Shown here: positions 18,174-26,525 of the stretch, piece by piece
Numbering within the stretch: position 1 is the first letter of the stretch
How the letters are laid out: each line of letters opens with the position of its first letter
DNA from: Candidatus Hadersleviella danica
GTDB taxonomy: Bacteria > Chloroflexota > Anaerolineae > Promineifilales > Promineifilaceae
DNA: 48,707 bases
Direction of reading: 5' to 3'
Assembly: GCA_016711405.1 (NCBI GenBank)
Contig: JADJSZ010000052.1
Coordinates: 1 to 48,707 of the forward strand
The notes under the pieces: model-generated
The model's database searches: none
What the model was told of the DNA's origin: nothing
The model's input: the letters and a program-made list of their open reading frames with translations, nothing else
Translations under genes and position numbers: made by a program

Positions 18174-18986
18174 TTAGACCCGCTCGCCAGCCTCGACCGA
18201 GATGGATAAATAGTTGGCGCGGGGGGGGAAGGGGCAGGTGGCAAAGTGAGTAAAAGCGCAGGGTGGGTTGTAGGCGCGATTAAAGTCAATGGTCACAATG
18301 CCCCCTTCGGGTGGCGAGGTGAGCAGATAACGGCCGGCGAGGTAAGTATCACGGCCGTTTGTGCCATCCTTAAAGCTCAAAAACAGCTCGCCCGTCGGCT
18401 CTTGCGGAGCCTCCAAGCGGCAACTCTTGCCGCCCAAGGTAAAGCTGAGATACCCTTGTGCCATCATCGTTAAATCCATGCCCACGCTGTTGACAATGGA
18501 AAAGCTGGTCGGGGTGGGATAGGCGTTGTAGGTGGCTAAAATGCGGTAATCGGGGTTGGGTGCATACCATAATCGTGGCGGGAAGGTTTGCCGTTCGGCA
18601 CGGCCGTTGTCCCACAGCCGTACCCCAAATTCAGGGCCGCGCTGGATGAGTACCATGGCCAAATCGCCCAGTTGGATTTGGGTGGGTGTGCCGCTGATGT
18701 CGGGGAGCAAGGTAAATTCATCGGCGATGGGTTGGCCGTTGATGAGGAGTTGGCCGTTGGCGGCCGTGGGGCGCACCCGCACCGTTTCCCCCTCCAAGAT
18801 AAAATCGGCCACATGGGCGGGGTAGGCGGGGTTGGGCAGATGGACGGGGAGTTGGTCGGCCGTGCCACACGCGTTGACACCTTGTTGGAGCCAAAACAGC
18901 CCCGCCAAGGCCAGCCAGCCATTTTCACGGCGCAAATTCTCGTCTAGTTGTTGCCGCCATGCGGCCAATTCTATTTCGTAGCTCAT
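18174..18986 (-). CDS. DUF1684 family protein
   Basis: 270 residues matching the DUF1684 pattern: an N-terminal ELAAWRQQLDENLRRENGWLALAGLFWL, a central beta-rich region and the C-terminal signature DFNRAYNPPCAFTHFATCPFPP. The family's fold and chemistry are not established. No signal peptide is present from the chosen start at 18986 (MSYEIELAAW); 33 in-frame codons upstream look like non-coding spacer. The gene stands alone between a dispersed repeat and the divergent MoxR gene. The family call is firm, the function unknown. Confidence 0.85.
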   Translation of the reverse strand: MSYEIELAAWRQQLDENLRRENGWLALAGLFWLQQGVNACGTADQLPVHLPNPAYPAHVADFILEGETVRVRPTAANGQLLINGQPIADEFTLLPDISGTPTQIQLGDLAMVLIQRGPEFGVRLWDNGRAERQTFPPRLWYAPNPDYRILATYNAYPTPTSFSIVNSVGMDLTMMAQGYLSFTLGGKSCRLEAPQEPTGELFLSFKDGTNGRDTYLAGRYLLTSPPEGGIVTIDFNRAYNPPCAFTHFATCPFPPRANYLSISVEAGERV

Positions 18987-19116
18987 GGGAGATGGGGATA
19001 TGGTTAGAGGATGGATAGGCCAAAGCCCAAATATGACACAGACAACCCTATCTGGCAAGCCACATAAGCGTTCTGTTTGGCTCACTTTACCACCATCTTT
19101 TTAGGCTTTACAATGC

Positions 19117-19213
19117 GTGGAAGTTAGAGAAAAGAGAAGAGAGAAGAGAAAAAGCCCTTCCCTCTTCTCGTCACTCTTTTCTCTCTTCTCTTTTCCCTCT
19201 TCCCTCTTCTTGG
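19117..19213. repeat. Inverted AGAGAAG/CTTCTCT heptamer array
   Basis: Purine heptamers of the AGAGAAG type (19119-19152) face pyrimidine heptamers of the CTCTTCT type (19160-19210), which could fold into a long imperfect hairpin just before the MoxR ribosome-binding site. Confidence 0.75.
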
Positions 19214-19221
19214 AGAACCCT

Positions 19222-20127
19222 ATGAGTTTATTTACCAACACCAAAGACGTACACCAAAGACTGGCCGCCAACCAATACATCGCTTCCGATGAGATTGCGA
19301 CCGTCGTCTATTTGGCCCAATCCCTGAGCAAGCCGATTTTGGCCGAAGGGCCAGCGGGGGTGGGCAAAACCGAGTTGGCCAAGGTGTGGGCGACGGCCCT
19401 CGGACGGCCGCTCATTCGCCTGCAATGTTACGAAGGGCTGGACGAGAGCAAAGCCCTGTACGAGTGGGAGTACTCCAAGCAGATGCTCTACACCCAGCTC
19501 CTGCGCGACACCTTGCAAGAGGTGTTGGCGGGGGCGCAAACCCTGCGCGAAGCGGCGCAACGGCTCTCCCAAGAAGACAACGTCTTCTTCTCCGAGGAGT
19601 TTTTACTGCCACGGCCGCTCCTCACCGCCCTCATGTCAGATGAACCTGTGGTGTTGCTGATAGACGAAATAGACCGCGCCGACGTGGAGTTTGAGGCGTT
19701 CCTGCTCGAGGTGTTGAGCGATTTCCAAGTCACCGTGCCCGAACTGGGCACGATTTCTGCCAAACACCAGCCGATGGTCTTGCTGACCAGCAACAACACC
19801 CGCGAACTGAGCGAAGCGCTCAAACGGCGCTGTTTGTTCTTGCACGTCGGCTACCCCACCCTCGAAAACGAATTGAACATTGTGCGCCTCAAAGTGCCCA
19901 ATCTGGCCCCCGAATTGGCCAAACAGGCTGTGCAAACGGTGCAAGAGTTACGCAACATGAACCTGCGCAAGCTCCCCAGCATCAGCGAAACGCTGGATTG
20001 GGCGCGGGCGTTGGTGGCCCTCAACGCCAAAGAGATTGACAAGACGACTTTAGAGACGACCCTGACCGTTCTGCTCAAATACGAGGCGGATGTGCAACAA
20101 GCCCGCCGCCGCATGGGCGGCAGATAG
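19222..20127 (+). CDS. MoxR-family AAA+ ATPase
   Basis: 302 residues. A single AAA+ module has Walker A EGPAGVGKTELAK, Walker B VVLLIDEIDRAD and sensor VLLTSNNTREL, with a helical lid at the end. MoxR proteins act as chaperone-like ATPases that mature or activate partner complexes, typically together with a VWA protein. The start at 19222 follows TTGGAGAACCCT, a good ribosome-binding site; 35 in-frame codons upstream are repeat DNA. The CoxE-like VWA gene follows after 79 bases. The pair resembles CoxD/CoxE, but no CO dehydrogenase genes are in the window, so the client is unknown. Confidence 0.9.
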   Translation: MSLFTNTKDVHQRLAANQYIASDEIATVVYLAQSLSKPILAEGPAGVGKTELAKVWATALGRPLIRLQCYEGLDESKALYEWEYSKQMLYTQLLRDTLQEVLAGAQTLREAAQRLSQEDNVFFSEEFLLPRPLLTALMSDEPVVLLIDEIDRADVEFEAFLLEVLSDFQVTVPELGTISAKHQPMVLLTSNNTRELSEALKRRCLFLHVGYPTLENELNIVRLKVPNLAPELAKQAVQTVQELRNMNLRKLPSISETLDWARALVALNAKEIDKTTLETTLTVLLKYEADVQQARRRMGGR

Positions 20128-20128
20128 A

Positions 20129-20204
20129 GTGGCTAGTGATTGGTGGCTAGTGGCGAGTGCAGAGCTTGCCCACTAACCACTTGCCACTAACCACTAACCA
20201 CTCC
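20129..20204. repeat. Inverted GGCTAGT/CCACTAA heptamer array
   Basis: Units like GGCTAGT and GGCGAGT are followed, after a short loop, by CCACTAA and ACCACTT units: a hairpin-forming inverted pair of period-7 repeats. The array ends within four bases of the VWA start codon. Confidence 0.8.
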
Positions 20205-20206
20205 CT

Positions 20207-21580
20207 ATGGATAACCGCATCATCGAATTTGTACGGGGGTTGCGGGCGGCCGGGGTGCGTGTGTCGTCGGCCGAGAGTGCTGACGCGATGCGCGCCATTG
20301 AAGTGCTGGGCATTGGCGACAAGGAGCTATTCCGCCAAGCATTGCGGGCGACGATGATTAAGCGGCAGGAGGACAAGCACGCCTTCGACGAACTGTTCCC
20401 GCTCTATTTCACAAGTGGAGATGCCGCGCTCCAAAACGCGGCCGATGACCTCTCGGGCGACGAGATGGACATGCTGAAAGCGGCCATGCAGGGGTTGAGC
20501 GGCCGTTTAGACAACCTGCTCGATTGGCTGACCAGCGGCCAAGGCCCCACCAAAGAAGAACTGGAACGGATGGCTGAACAGGCGGGGATGCGCTGGGCGC
20601 AATCTCCCCAAGATGCCCGCTGGATAACCCGCGAAATGATGCGCCAGATGGGGTTCGACAAGCTGGAGCAGAAAATCCAAGAGTTGATTGCCAAATTGCG
20701 CGAGATGGGCATGAGCGAGCAGGCCATTGCCAAGTTGCTGGGGGTGATTGATGCCAATCGGGACGCAATGGCGCAAAATATCGCCCAGCGCATTGGCTTG
20801 CAAATAGCCCAAGACCGCGCCGAACGGCCGGATGATTTCCAGAACAGCGACCTGATGAACAAGCCGTTTGACGCGCTCAACGACCGCGAAAAAGGGGAGT
20901 TGCGGGTGGAACTCGGCCGCCTCATCAACCAATTGCGCACCCGCGCCGCCCTGCGCCGCAGGCAGGGACAACAAGGCAAGTTCGACACCAAGGGCACGAT
21001 TCGCGCCAGCCAAAAATATGGCGGTGTGCCGCTGGAACTGCGCTTCAAAAAGCGCAAACTCAAGCCGAGCCTCGTGCTGATTTTTGATGTTTCTGGTTCT
21101 CTGCAAGATACTGTAGAATTTGTCCTGCGAATGCTGTACGAGTTGCAAGACCAAGTTTCTAAGGTGCGCAGTTTCGCCTTTTACCAAGATTTGGCCGAAG
21201 TGACCGACATCTTGAACAGGCTGGACAGTGCAGAAGAGCTATACACCCCTGTGCGCCGCGCCGTGCATGGCGGGCCGTACATGACCGATTTGGGGAATAG
21301 TTTGCACATTTTTCACGAGAAGCATTTGGATGCGGTCAACGGCCGTTCCACGGTTATCGTGATGGGCGATGGGTGCAACAGCTTTAATCCGCCTCGCCCC
21401 GAGTTGTTGCAAGAACTCGGCCGTCGCGCCAAGCGGCTGATTTGGCTGAACACCGAAGACCCGTATCGCCAGCAAGAGGACAGCGACATGCACCTCTACG
21501 CCCCCCTCTGCGACGCTGTTTACCCCGTCCGCAATCTGGCACAACTCTCGGCCGCGATAGATAAGTTATTAATCGAGTAA
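20207..21580 (+). CDS. VWA domain protein, CoxE-like
   Basis: 457 residues. The N-terminal half is helical and charged (IEFVRGLRAAGVRVSSAESA, typical of CoxE/YehP-type proteins). The C-terminal half is a von Willebrand A domain with the MIDAS motif DVSGS in LVLIFDVSGSLQDT and a later VIVMGDGCN. It probably works with the MoxR ATPase immediately upstream in metal-dependent assembly or activation of an unidentified target. No membrane segment is visible. The start codon lies directly behind a heptamer array with no clear Shine-Dalgarno. Confidence 0.88.
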   Translation: MDNRIIEFVRGLRAAGVRVSSAESADAMRAIEVLGIGDKELFRQALRATMIKRQEDKHAFDELFPLYFTSGDAALQNAADDLSGDEMDMLKAAMQGLSGRLDNLLDWLTSGQGPTKEELERMAEQAGMRWAQSPQDARWITREMMRQMGFDKLEQKIQELIAKLREMGMSEQAIAKLLGVIDANRDAMAQNIAQRIGLQIAQDRAERPDDFQNSDLMNKPFDALNDREKGELRVELGRLINQLRTRAALRRRQGQQGKFDTKGTIRASQKYGGVPLELRFKKRKLKPSLVLIFDVSGSLQDTVEFVLRMLYELQDQVSKVRSFAFYQDLAEVTDILNRLDSAEELYTPVRRAVHGGPYMTDLGNSLHIFHEKHLDAVNGRSTVIVMGDGCNSFNPPRPELLQELGRRAKRLIWLNTEDPYRQQEDSDMHLYAPLCDAVYPVRNLAQLSAAIDKLLIE

Positions 21581-21581
21581 A

Positions 21582-21645
21582 TAGTGAGTAGTGAGTAGTG
21601 AATTGTTCACTACTCACTACTCACTACTCACTAACCTCACTAACC
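21582..21645. repeat. Inverted AGTAGTG/CACTACT heptamer hairpin
   Basis: Left arm of GTGAGTA units (21583-21602) and right arm of CACTACT units (21606-21630) can form an almost perfect stem of about 19 bp with a short loop. It may act as a terminator-like hairpin, although no T tract follows on the plus strand. The osmC ribosome-binding site comes directly after. Confidence 0.8.
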
Positions 21646-21661
21646 ACTACAGGAGATTCAC

Positions 21662-22090
21662 ATGGCAGTTAGAAAATCAGAAGCAGTTTGGGAAGGGACT
21701 TTGAAAGAAGGCAATGGCGTGATGACATTGGGCAGTGGCTCGTATGAAGGGCCCTACAGCTTTGTCTCCCGCTTTGAAGAAGGCACGGGGACGAACCCCG
21801 AGGAACTAATTGGCGCCGCCCATGCGGGGTGCTACTCCATGTTCCTCTCCGCCTTGCTGACCACCAACGGTACCCCCCCCACCCGTGTCCACACCGTGGC
21901 CACCGTACATCTCGGCCAAGGGCCGACCATCACCAAAATTGAGCTGACCACCCGCGCCGAAGTGCCGGGCATTGACGAGGCCAAGTTCGCCGAACTGGCG
22001 GCCGATGCCAAAGCGAAATGCCCCATCTCCAAAGCACTGGCCAGTGTGGAAGAGATTGTGCTGGATGCGCAACTCGTCGGTAGCGATTAG
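21662..22090 (+). CDS. OsmC/Ohr-family peroxiredoxin-like protein
   Basis: 142 residues, full length for OsmC. The two redox cysteines are C57 in GAAHAGCYSM and C120 in AKCPISKAL, the family's peroxidatic and resolving positions; the N-terminal beta strand with EGTLKEGNG is typical. The protein likely reduces organic hydroperoxides in the cytosol. The start has a strong ribosome-binding site (CAGGAGATTCAC). It follows the VWA gene on the same strand after a hairpin array, so co-transcription is uncertain. Confidence 0.92.
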   Translation: MAVRKSEAVWEGTLKEGNGVMTLGSGSYEGPYSFVSRFEEGTGTNPEELIGAAHAGCYSMFLSALLTTNGTPPTRVHTVATVHLGQGPTITKIELTTRAEVPGIDEAKFAELAADAKAKCPISKALASVEEIVLDAQLVGSD

Positions 22091-22095
22091 AAATG

Positions 22096-22165
22096 CAGTG
22101 GCTAGTGGCGAGTGGTTAGTGGTTAGCAATACCGACTCATCACTAGCCACTAACCACTAACCACT
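22096..22165. repeat. Inverted GTGGCTA/CCACTAA heptamer hairpin
   Basis: GTGGCTA, GTGGCGA, GTGGTTA units face CACTAGC, CACTAAC units across a loop near 22126-22138. The array abuts the SUI1 start codon at 22171. Confidence 0.8.
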
Positions 22166-22170
22166 GTTTT

Positions 22171-22512
22171 ATGCTTCGCAAAGCGCGTACCAACACGGTT
22201 TATTCGACGGATGATGATTTTGTGCCGGCGCATAAGCGGCCGTCGCCCGCCACGCGCAGTTTGCCGCCACAGGAGCAAACGGCCGAAATTCGGCGCGAGA
22301 AGAAGGGGCGGGGGGGCAAAACCGTCACCGCCATCTACAATTTGCAACTCTCAGCGGCCGACCAGAAGGAGCTTTGCACCCAGCTTAAAAAGGCGTGCGG
22401 CTGTGGCGGCGCGGTGAAAGAGGATTGTATTGAAATTCAGGGGGACCAGCGGGAGAAGATTGCGGCCGAGTTGCAACGGCTGGGCTATAAGACGAAGTTT
22501 ACGGGGGGGTGA
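22171..22512 (+). CDS. SUI1/eIF1-like translation factor (YciH-type)
   Basis: 113 residues. The C-terminal SUI1 domain shows GRGGKTVTAIYNLQLS, a lysine-rich helix QKELCTQLKKACGCGGAVKED and IQGDQREKIAAELQRLGYKTKF, the standard eIF1/YciH pattern. A basic, low-complexity N-terminus of about 40 residues precedes it. Bacterial homologues are thought to bind the small ribosomal subunit and affect start-codon selection. No Shine-Dalgarno is seen; the start is behind a heptamer array. Confidence 0.88.
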   Translation: MLRKARTNTVYSTDDDFVPAHKRPSPATRSLPPQEQTAEIRREKKGRGGKTVTAIYNLQLSAADQKELCTQLKKACGCGGAVKEDCIEIQGDQREKIAAELQRLGYKTKFTGG

Positions 22513-22555
22513 AAAGGGCAGGGGAGACACGGAGCAGGGGGCAGGGGAGAACAAG

Positions 22556-23833
22556 CTATGGTACATCGCTATTCAGCGGGAGGCTGAATGTAAACGTACA
22601 CCCATCCACAATGTCTGGTTCCACCCAAATACGGCCGCCGTGCGCTTCCACGACCATGCGACAAAAGGCCAAGCCTAGCCCCGTGCCCGGCCGTAAATTG
22701 GCTCCCTTTTCGTCTGTCTCCTGCACATATTTATCAAAAATGCTCTCATGCAAATGGGCAGGGATGGTGGGGCCGTTGTTGTAGACCGAGATGTGCAGCT
22801 CGGTAGGGGTGGTGGCGGTCGTAATCCGAATCTCTTTCCCCGGCGAGGTGTATTTAAACGCATTGCTGACCAAATTATCCAACACCCGGCTAATCAAATC
22901 ATGGTCTAAGAACACCTCCACCAATTGTGAGCCAACCTCCACACTGAGTTGATGTCCCTCCAAATCCGCCTGCATCTGAAATATTGTCTGCGTTTGGAGG
23001 AAAAAGTAGTTGATGAGAAGTGGTTCGCGGACGAGGATGAGGTTACCCGATTCAATTTTGCCCACCGTCAACACATCGCTAATCAACCCAGCCATGCGTT
23101 CCCCGGCCGCAATGGCGCGGTCGAGCAGGTTTTCGCTTTGTTCGGCCGATAAATGGCGGTGCATACTCTTGAACATATCCACCGTACCCAACATAACCGA
23201 GAGTGGGTTGCGCAGGTCATGGATAATCATGTGGGTCATGTCGTCGCGCAGTTTCTCCGCTTGGCGCAGATGGGCATAGAGTGTGTGCAGTTCTTGGTAA
23301 CGATAGGCGTTGCGGATGGCGGCCGCGAGTTGCAAGGCCAACAGGTAGACGACGCGCAAATCATCTTGGGTGTAGCGGCGTTCGTGTTTGGTGGCGTAGT
23401 TGAGCGTGCCCAACACTTCCCCTTCGCTTTCGAGCGGCAAAATCATTTGGGAGCGGAAATGGGCGGTGGGGTCTGTTTGGCTAAGGAGTTGGGCTTGGCG
23501 GGTGGCAATGGCACGGCCGATGGGGTCGCCTGCGGCCGTGTGCAAGTCTGTTGGCTCGGTGGCGGGGCCAAAAAGGACAATAAATTGATGCTCCCCCTCT
23601 TTGGCGCACAAAGTGACACTGAAGTGGTCAAAATCCAGCACCCATTTCATTTGGCGGCGCACCACCTCTAAAATGTCGTTGAGGTTGAGGGTGCGGTTGA
23701 CGGCCGTGGCGATTTCTTGCACGGCCGTGATGCGACTGGAAACGGCCTGCATCTCCACCAGCAAACGGCGGGTGGTGGCCAACAACGAATCGCGGCTCTC
23801 TTGCTCGAGCGAACTGGGCAGGGGGGCTTTCAT
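22556..23833 (-). CDS. GAF-domain sensor histidine kinase
   Basis: 425 residues, apparently soluble. A GAF domain occupies roughly residues 45-195 (ILEVVRRQMKWVLDFDHFSV), followed by HisKA with MIIHDLRNPLSVMLG, where the phospho-accepting His is in HDLRNPL, and a HATPase domain with LDNLVSNAFKYTS, VYNNGPTIP and GTGLGLAFCRM. No transmembrane segment or receiver domain and no adjacent regulator gene are present. The gene is convergent with the SUI1 gene. Confidence 0.88.
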   Translation of the reverse strand: MKAPLPSSLEQESRDSLLATTRRLLVEMQAVSSRITAVQEIATAVNRTLNLNDILEVVRRQMKWVLDFDHFSVTLCAKEGEHQFIVLFGPATEPTDLHTAAGDPIGRAIATRQAQLLSQTDPTAHFRSQMILPLESEGEVLGTLNYATKHERRYTQDDLRVVYLLALQLAAAIRNAYRYQELHTLYAHLRQAEKLRDDMTHMIIHDLRNPLSVMLGTVDMFKSMHRHLSAEQSENLLDRAIAAGERMAGLISDVLTVGKIESGNLILVREPLLINYFFLQTQTIFQMQADLEGHQLSVEVGSQLVEVFLDHDLISRVLDNLVSNAFKYTSPGKEIRITTATTPTELHISVYNNGPTIPAHLHESIFDKYVQETDEKGANLRPGTGLGLAFCRMVVEAHGGRIWVEPDIVDGCTFTFSLPLNSDVP

Positions 23834-23837
23834 CGGG

Positions 23838-23924
23838 GGAAAGATAGAGACGGGAGATAGAGATAGAGGGCCTCTTGGTAGGCTGGCCTCCTGCGTTTCC
23901 CTCTATCTCTTCTCTCTACTCTAT
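23838..23924. repeat. Inverted AGATAGA/TCTATCT repeat array
   Basis: GAGATAGAGATAGAGGG (about 23852-23868) faces CCCTCTATCTC (about 23900-23910) and further TCT-rich units, with GGCCTCTTGGTAGGCTGGCC between. This is another period-6/7 inverted spacer. Confidence 0.7.
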
Positions 23925-24467
23925 CTAAAGCGCATCAATTTCCAATGCAATCGCATCGGTGTACATGTTCACGGCCGTGAACAGATGCGCGGTGGCTACC
24001 ACCTCGAAGATTTCGTCCTCATCCAGACCAAAATCGCGCAAACTTTGGTAATCGGCATCGCTCAGATTGTGGGGGTCAGTGCCCGCCCGCAAACCAAAAC
24101 TGATGACGCTCTTTTCCCGTTCAGGCAGGGGGCAATTGGCAAAATCGGCCACCAACATGCGCAACACCTCTTCGCTAATGCCCAAGGCGGAAAGGCCGTG
24201 CAGGTGGACATTGAGCGCATATTGGCTGTTGTTGTGCTGGGAAATAGCTACCCCGACCATCTCTTTGAGGGTGCGGGGGAGCTTGCCATGCAACACGGTG
24301 CTCCGAAAATGGTTCCAGTTGGCCTCTAAAAAGCGGGGCGAGGTGGCCATAGATTTGAACAAGTTGGGAACCATCCCAAAACCCAGTTCGGCTTTGATTT
24401 CGTCGTAGACGCGCTGGGCGAGTGGGTCGGTGACTTGTTCGTGTTCGACAATGGGAAAGCGGGACAT
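23925..24467 (-). CDS. AhpD/carboxymuconolactone decarboxylase-fold peroxidase-related protein
   Basis: 180 residues with the all-helical CMD/AhpD-like repeat: LPRTLKEMVGVAISQHNNSQYALNVHLHGLSALG and a second helical half ending VATAHLFTAVNMYTDAI. In AhpD the proton-relay/redox motif is CxxC followed by His; here the same place reads SQYALNVH, with no cysteine pair, so alkylhydroperoxide reductase activity is unlikely. It belongs to the 'uncharacterised peroxidase-related enzyme' branch. The start has a good ribosome-binding site (AGGAGAAAAAT before ATG). Confidence 0.85.
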   Translation of the reverse strand: MSRFPIVEHEQVTDPLAQRVYDEIKAELGFGMVPNLFKSMATSPRFLEANWNHFRSTVLHGKLPRTLKEMVGVAISQHNNSQYALNVHLHGLSALGISEEVLRMLVADFANCPLPEREKSVISFGLRAGTDPHNLSDADYQSLRDFGLDEDEIFEVVATAHLFTAVNMYTDAIALEIDAL

Positions 24468-24653
24468 ATTTTTCTCCTAAAGCGGTAGGGCAGACAGGAT
24501 TAATCGCACAGTTTGGACATAACCGCTTAAAAGGATACCCAGCTTTCCGTAAACAACACACTAATCCGAGGGGAAAAGAGGTGAATTGGGCGTGAATTGG
24601 AAGAAAGAGAGCAGAGGAGCGGAGGGGCAGAGGAGAGGCTAAGAGCTTATGGC

Positions 24654-25358
24654 TTACAGCCTATAGCTTCCCGGCACATTGGTGATGAGGCCGTGTACGC
24701 CGAGGGAGAGCAAGCGTTCCGCTTCGCGGGGGTCGTCCACTGTCCACACATGCACCCGATAGTTGCGCTTTTTGGCCCATGCCATGTAGCGGGCATCTAC
24801 CAGCACATTTTCGGGGTGGTCGGCTTGGCCGCTAAAGAGGTGGTAGCTATATTGTTGCCAGCCCGTCGTGCGAATCATGCCCATTGGCGTTTGGCGGGGC
24901 ATGGCCCCACGGCCGCGCCGCAACGAAATAGCACTAAACGAGGTGACGAGGCAATTTTCCTCCAGCCCGTATTGGGCGATGAGACGGCCGACGGCCGCCT
25001 CCGTGCCCCGATTGGTCAGGCTGTAATCCTTAATCTCCACGTTGTACAAAATTTTGTTGCCAAACGCGGCAAACACCTGCGCCAAGGTGGGAATCGGCTC
25101 CCCTTCACCTGCATCAATGCCTCCTAATTCGGCCAATTTCATTTGGGTCACACGGCCACGGCCGTTGGTGGTGCGCTCTAGCTCCTCGTCGTGGATGACG
25201 ACGATATGGCCATCAGCCGTGCCATGCACATCAAACTCAATCCCCACCGCGCCCTGCTCGATGGCGAGGTGGAATGCTTTGAGGGTGTTCTCGGGCGCGT
25301 CGGCACTCGCGCCGCGATGGCCAATGATGAGGGGGGTGGGGGAGGTGAACCAGTTCAT
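24654..25358 (-). CDS. Glycerophosphodiester phosphodiesterase (UgpQ/GlpQ family)
   Basis: 234 residues, GDPD TIM barrel. Catalytic features are H14-R15-G16 in IIGHRGASAD, E and D in VGIEFDVHGT, and the general-acid loop VIHDEELERTTNG; the strand LYNVEIKD carries another metal ligand. It hydrolyses deacylated phospholipids to glycerol-3-phosphate and an alcohol, probably in the cytosol as no signal peptide is seen. It lies in a minus-strand run with the acyltransferase gene, hinting at phospholipid turnover. Confidence 0.92.
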   Translation of the reverse strand: MNWFTSPTPLIIGHRGASADAPENTLKAFHLAIEQGAVGIEFDVHGTADGHIVVIHDEELERTTNGRGRVTQMKLAELGGIDAGEGEPIPTLAQVFAAFGNKILYNVEIKDYSLTNRGTEAAVGRLIAQYGLEENCLVTSFSAISLRRGRGAMPRQTPMGMIRTTGWQQYSYHLFSGQADHPENVLVDARYMAWAKKRNYRVHVWTVDDPREAERLLSLGVHGLITNVPGSYRL

Positions 25359-25465
25359 GGGGGGAGAGTGGGTAGTGGATAGTGAGTAGGTTAGTAGTGA
25401 GAGTTAGTAGTTTGTGACCACTACTTACTTTTACGCTTACCTTCACCATTTACTGCTTACGGCAT
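25359..25465. repeat. Degenerate GTAGTGA/TTACTTT spacer repeats
   Basis: TAGTGGA, TAGTGAG and TAGTAGTGAGAG units are followed by CACTACTTAC and TTACGCTTACC units, a loose inverted period-7 arrangement in the spacer upstream of the phosphodiesterase gene. Confidence 0.6.
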
Positions 25466-25473
25466 TGCATCCC

Positions 25474-26487
25474 TTATGATTCGGCCAAGGCGAGTAAAAC
25501 GGCCGTGCGAGTCACTTGGCCCACGGCCGTGCCCTGCTCGTCCACCACCGCCAGCGGCTCATCGCTGTGCGCCATGAGGGGGATGAGCTTCTCGAGGGTG
25601 GTATCGGCCGCCACGGTCGTTTGGTTGCCCCGCCCAGTTGCCAGCGGTTGCATAATCGAAGCGGCCGTCAGCACCTTCACCCGTGGCACATCCTTCGTAA
25701 ATTCGCGCACATAGCTGTTGGCGGGGTGCGCCACAATTTCCTGTGGCGTACCCACCTGTACAATCTCGCCATCCTTCATAATGGCGATGCGGTCGCCCAA
25801 TTTCAGCGCTTCCAAAAAGTCGTGGGTAATAAAAATAATCGTCTTGTGCAAAGTTTTTTGCAGGCGAATCAACTCATCCTGCATCTCCCGCCGAATGAGC
25901 GGATCCAGCGCACTAAACGGCTCATCGCAGAGCAAGATGGCAGGGTTGACGGCCAACGCCCGCGCCAGCCCCACCCGCTGTTGCATCCCGCCGCTCAGTT
26001 CGTGGGGGAAATGGTTGGCCCACTCGCCCAGCCCCACCATTTCTAGCACCCCTTGGGCTTGCGCTTGCCGCTCGGCGCGTCCCAACCCTTGCACCTCGAG
26101 GCCATAGGCGGCGTTGTCTAGTACGCGCCGATGGGGGAAGAGGCCAAAGCGTTGGAAAACCATGCTCATTTGGTGGCGGCGCAGGTGGAGCAAATCGGCC
26201 GTGTTAAGGCCGATGACGTTGCGGCCGTCTACCACCACCTCCCCCCGCGTCGGCTCGATAAGCCGCGACAAACAACGCACCAGCGTGGATTTGCCACTAC
26301 CCGACAAGCCCATCACCACAAAAATCTCCCCCTCTTCCACCTCAAATGAGACATCGCGCACAGCCACAACATGGCCTGTTTGCTCCAAAATTTCGGTGCG
26401 GGAAAGCCCCGCATCCAACATACGGCCGAGGCTTTCAGGGCTTGGTCCAAAAATTGTCCACAAATGGCGACAGGCGATTTTGCTCAT
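25474..26487 (-). CDS. Glycine betaine/proline-type ABC transporter ATP-binding protein
   Basis: About 337 residues. The N-terminal helix GPSPESLGRMLDAGLSRTEIL is characteristic of ProV/OpuAA ATPases. Walker A is GLSGSGKST, the signature LSGGMQQR, Walker B ILLCDEPFSALDP, and the switch His is in ITHDFLEAL. The C-terminus holds only one recognisable CBS-like module (AVVDEQGTAVGQVTR) where ProV usually has two. No permease (ProW) or binding protein (ProX) gene is adjacent, so partners must be encoded elsewhere. The start at 26487 (MSKIACRHLW) is preferred; 13 codons upstream are spacer repeat. Confidence 0.88.
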   Translation of the reverse strand: MSKIACRHLWTIFGPSPESLGRMLDAGLSRTEILEQTGHVVAVRDVSFEVEEGEIFVVMGLSGSGKSTLVRCLSRLIEPTRGEVVVDGRNVIGLNTADLLHLRRHQMSMVFQRFGLFPHRRVLDNAAYGLEVQGLGRAERQAQAQGVLEMVGLGEWANHFPHELSGGMQQRVGLARALAVNPAILLCDEPFSALDPLIRREMQDELIRLQKTLHKTIIFITHDFLEALKLGDRIAIMKDGEIVQVGTPQEIVAHPANSYVREFTKDVPRVKVLTAASIMQPLATGRGNQTTVAADTTLEKLIPLMAHSDEPLAVVDEQGTAVGQVTRTAVLLALAES

Positions 26488-26525
26488 GGAAGGGGACTGG
26501 GGACTAGGGCTAGGGACAAAGACCA

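Noticed and set aside
19117..19221. Longer N-terminus of the MoxR gene
   Set aside because: Encoded by the AGAGAAG/CTTCTCT array; the ATG at 19222 has a proper ribosome-binding site.
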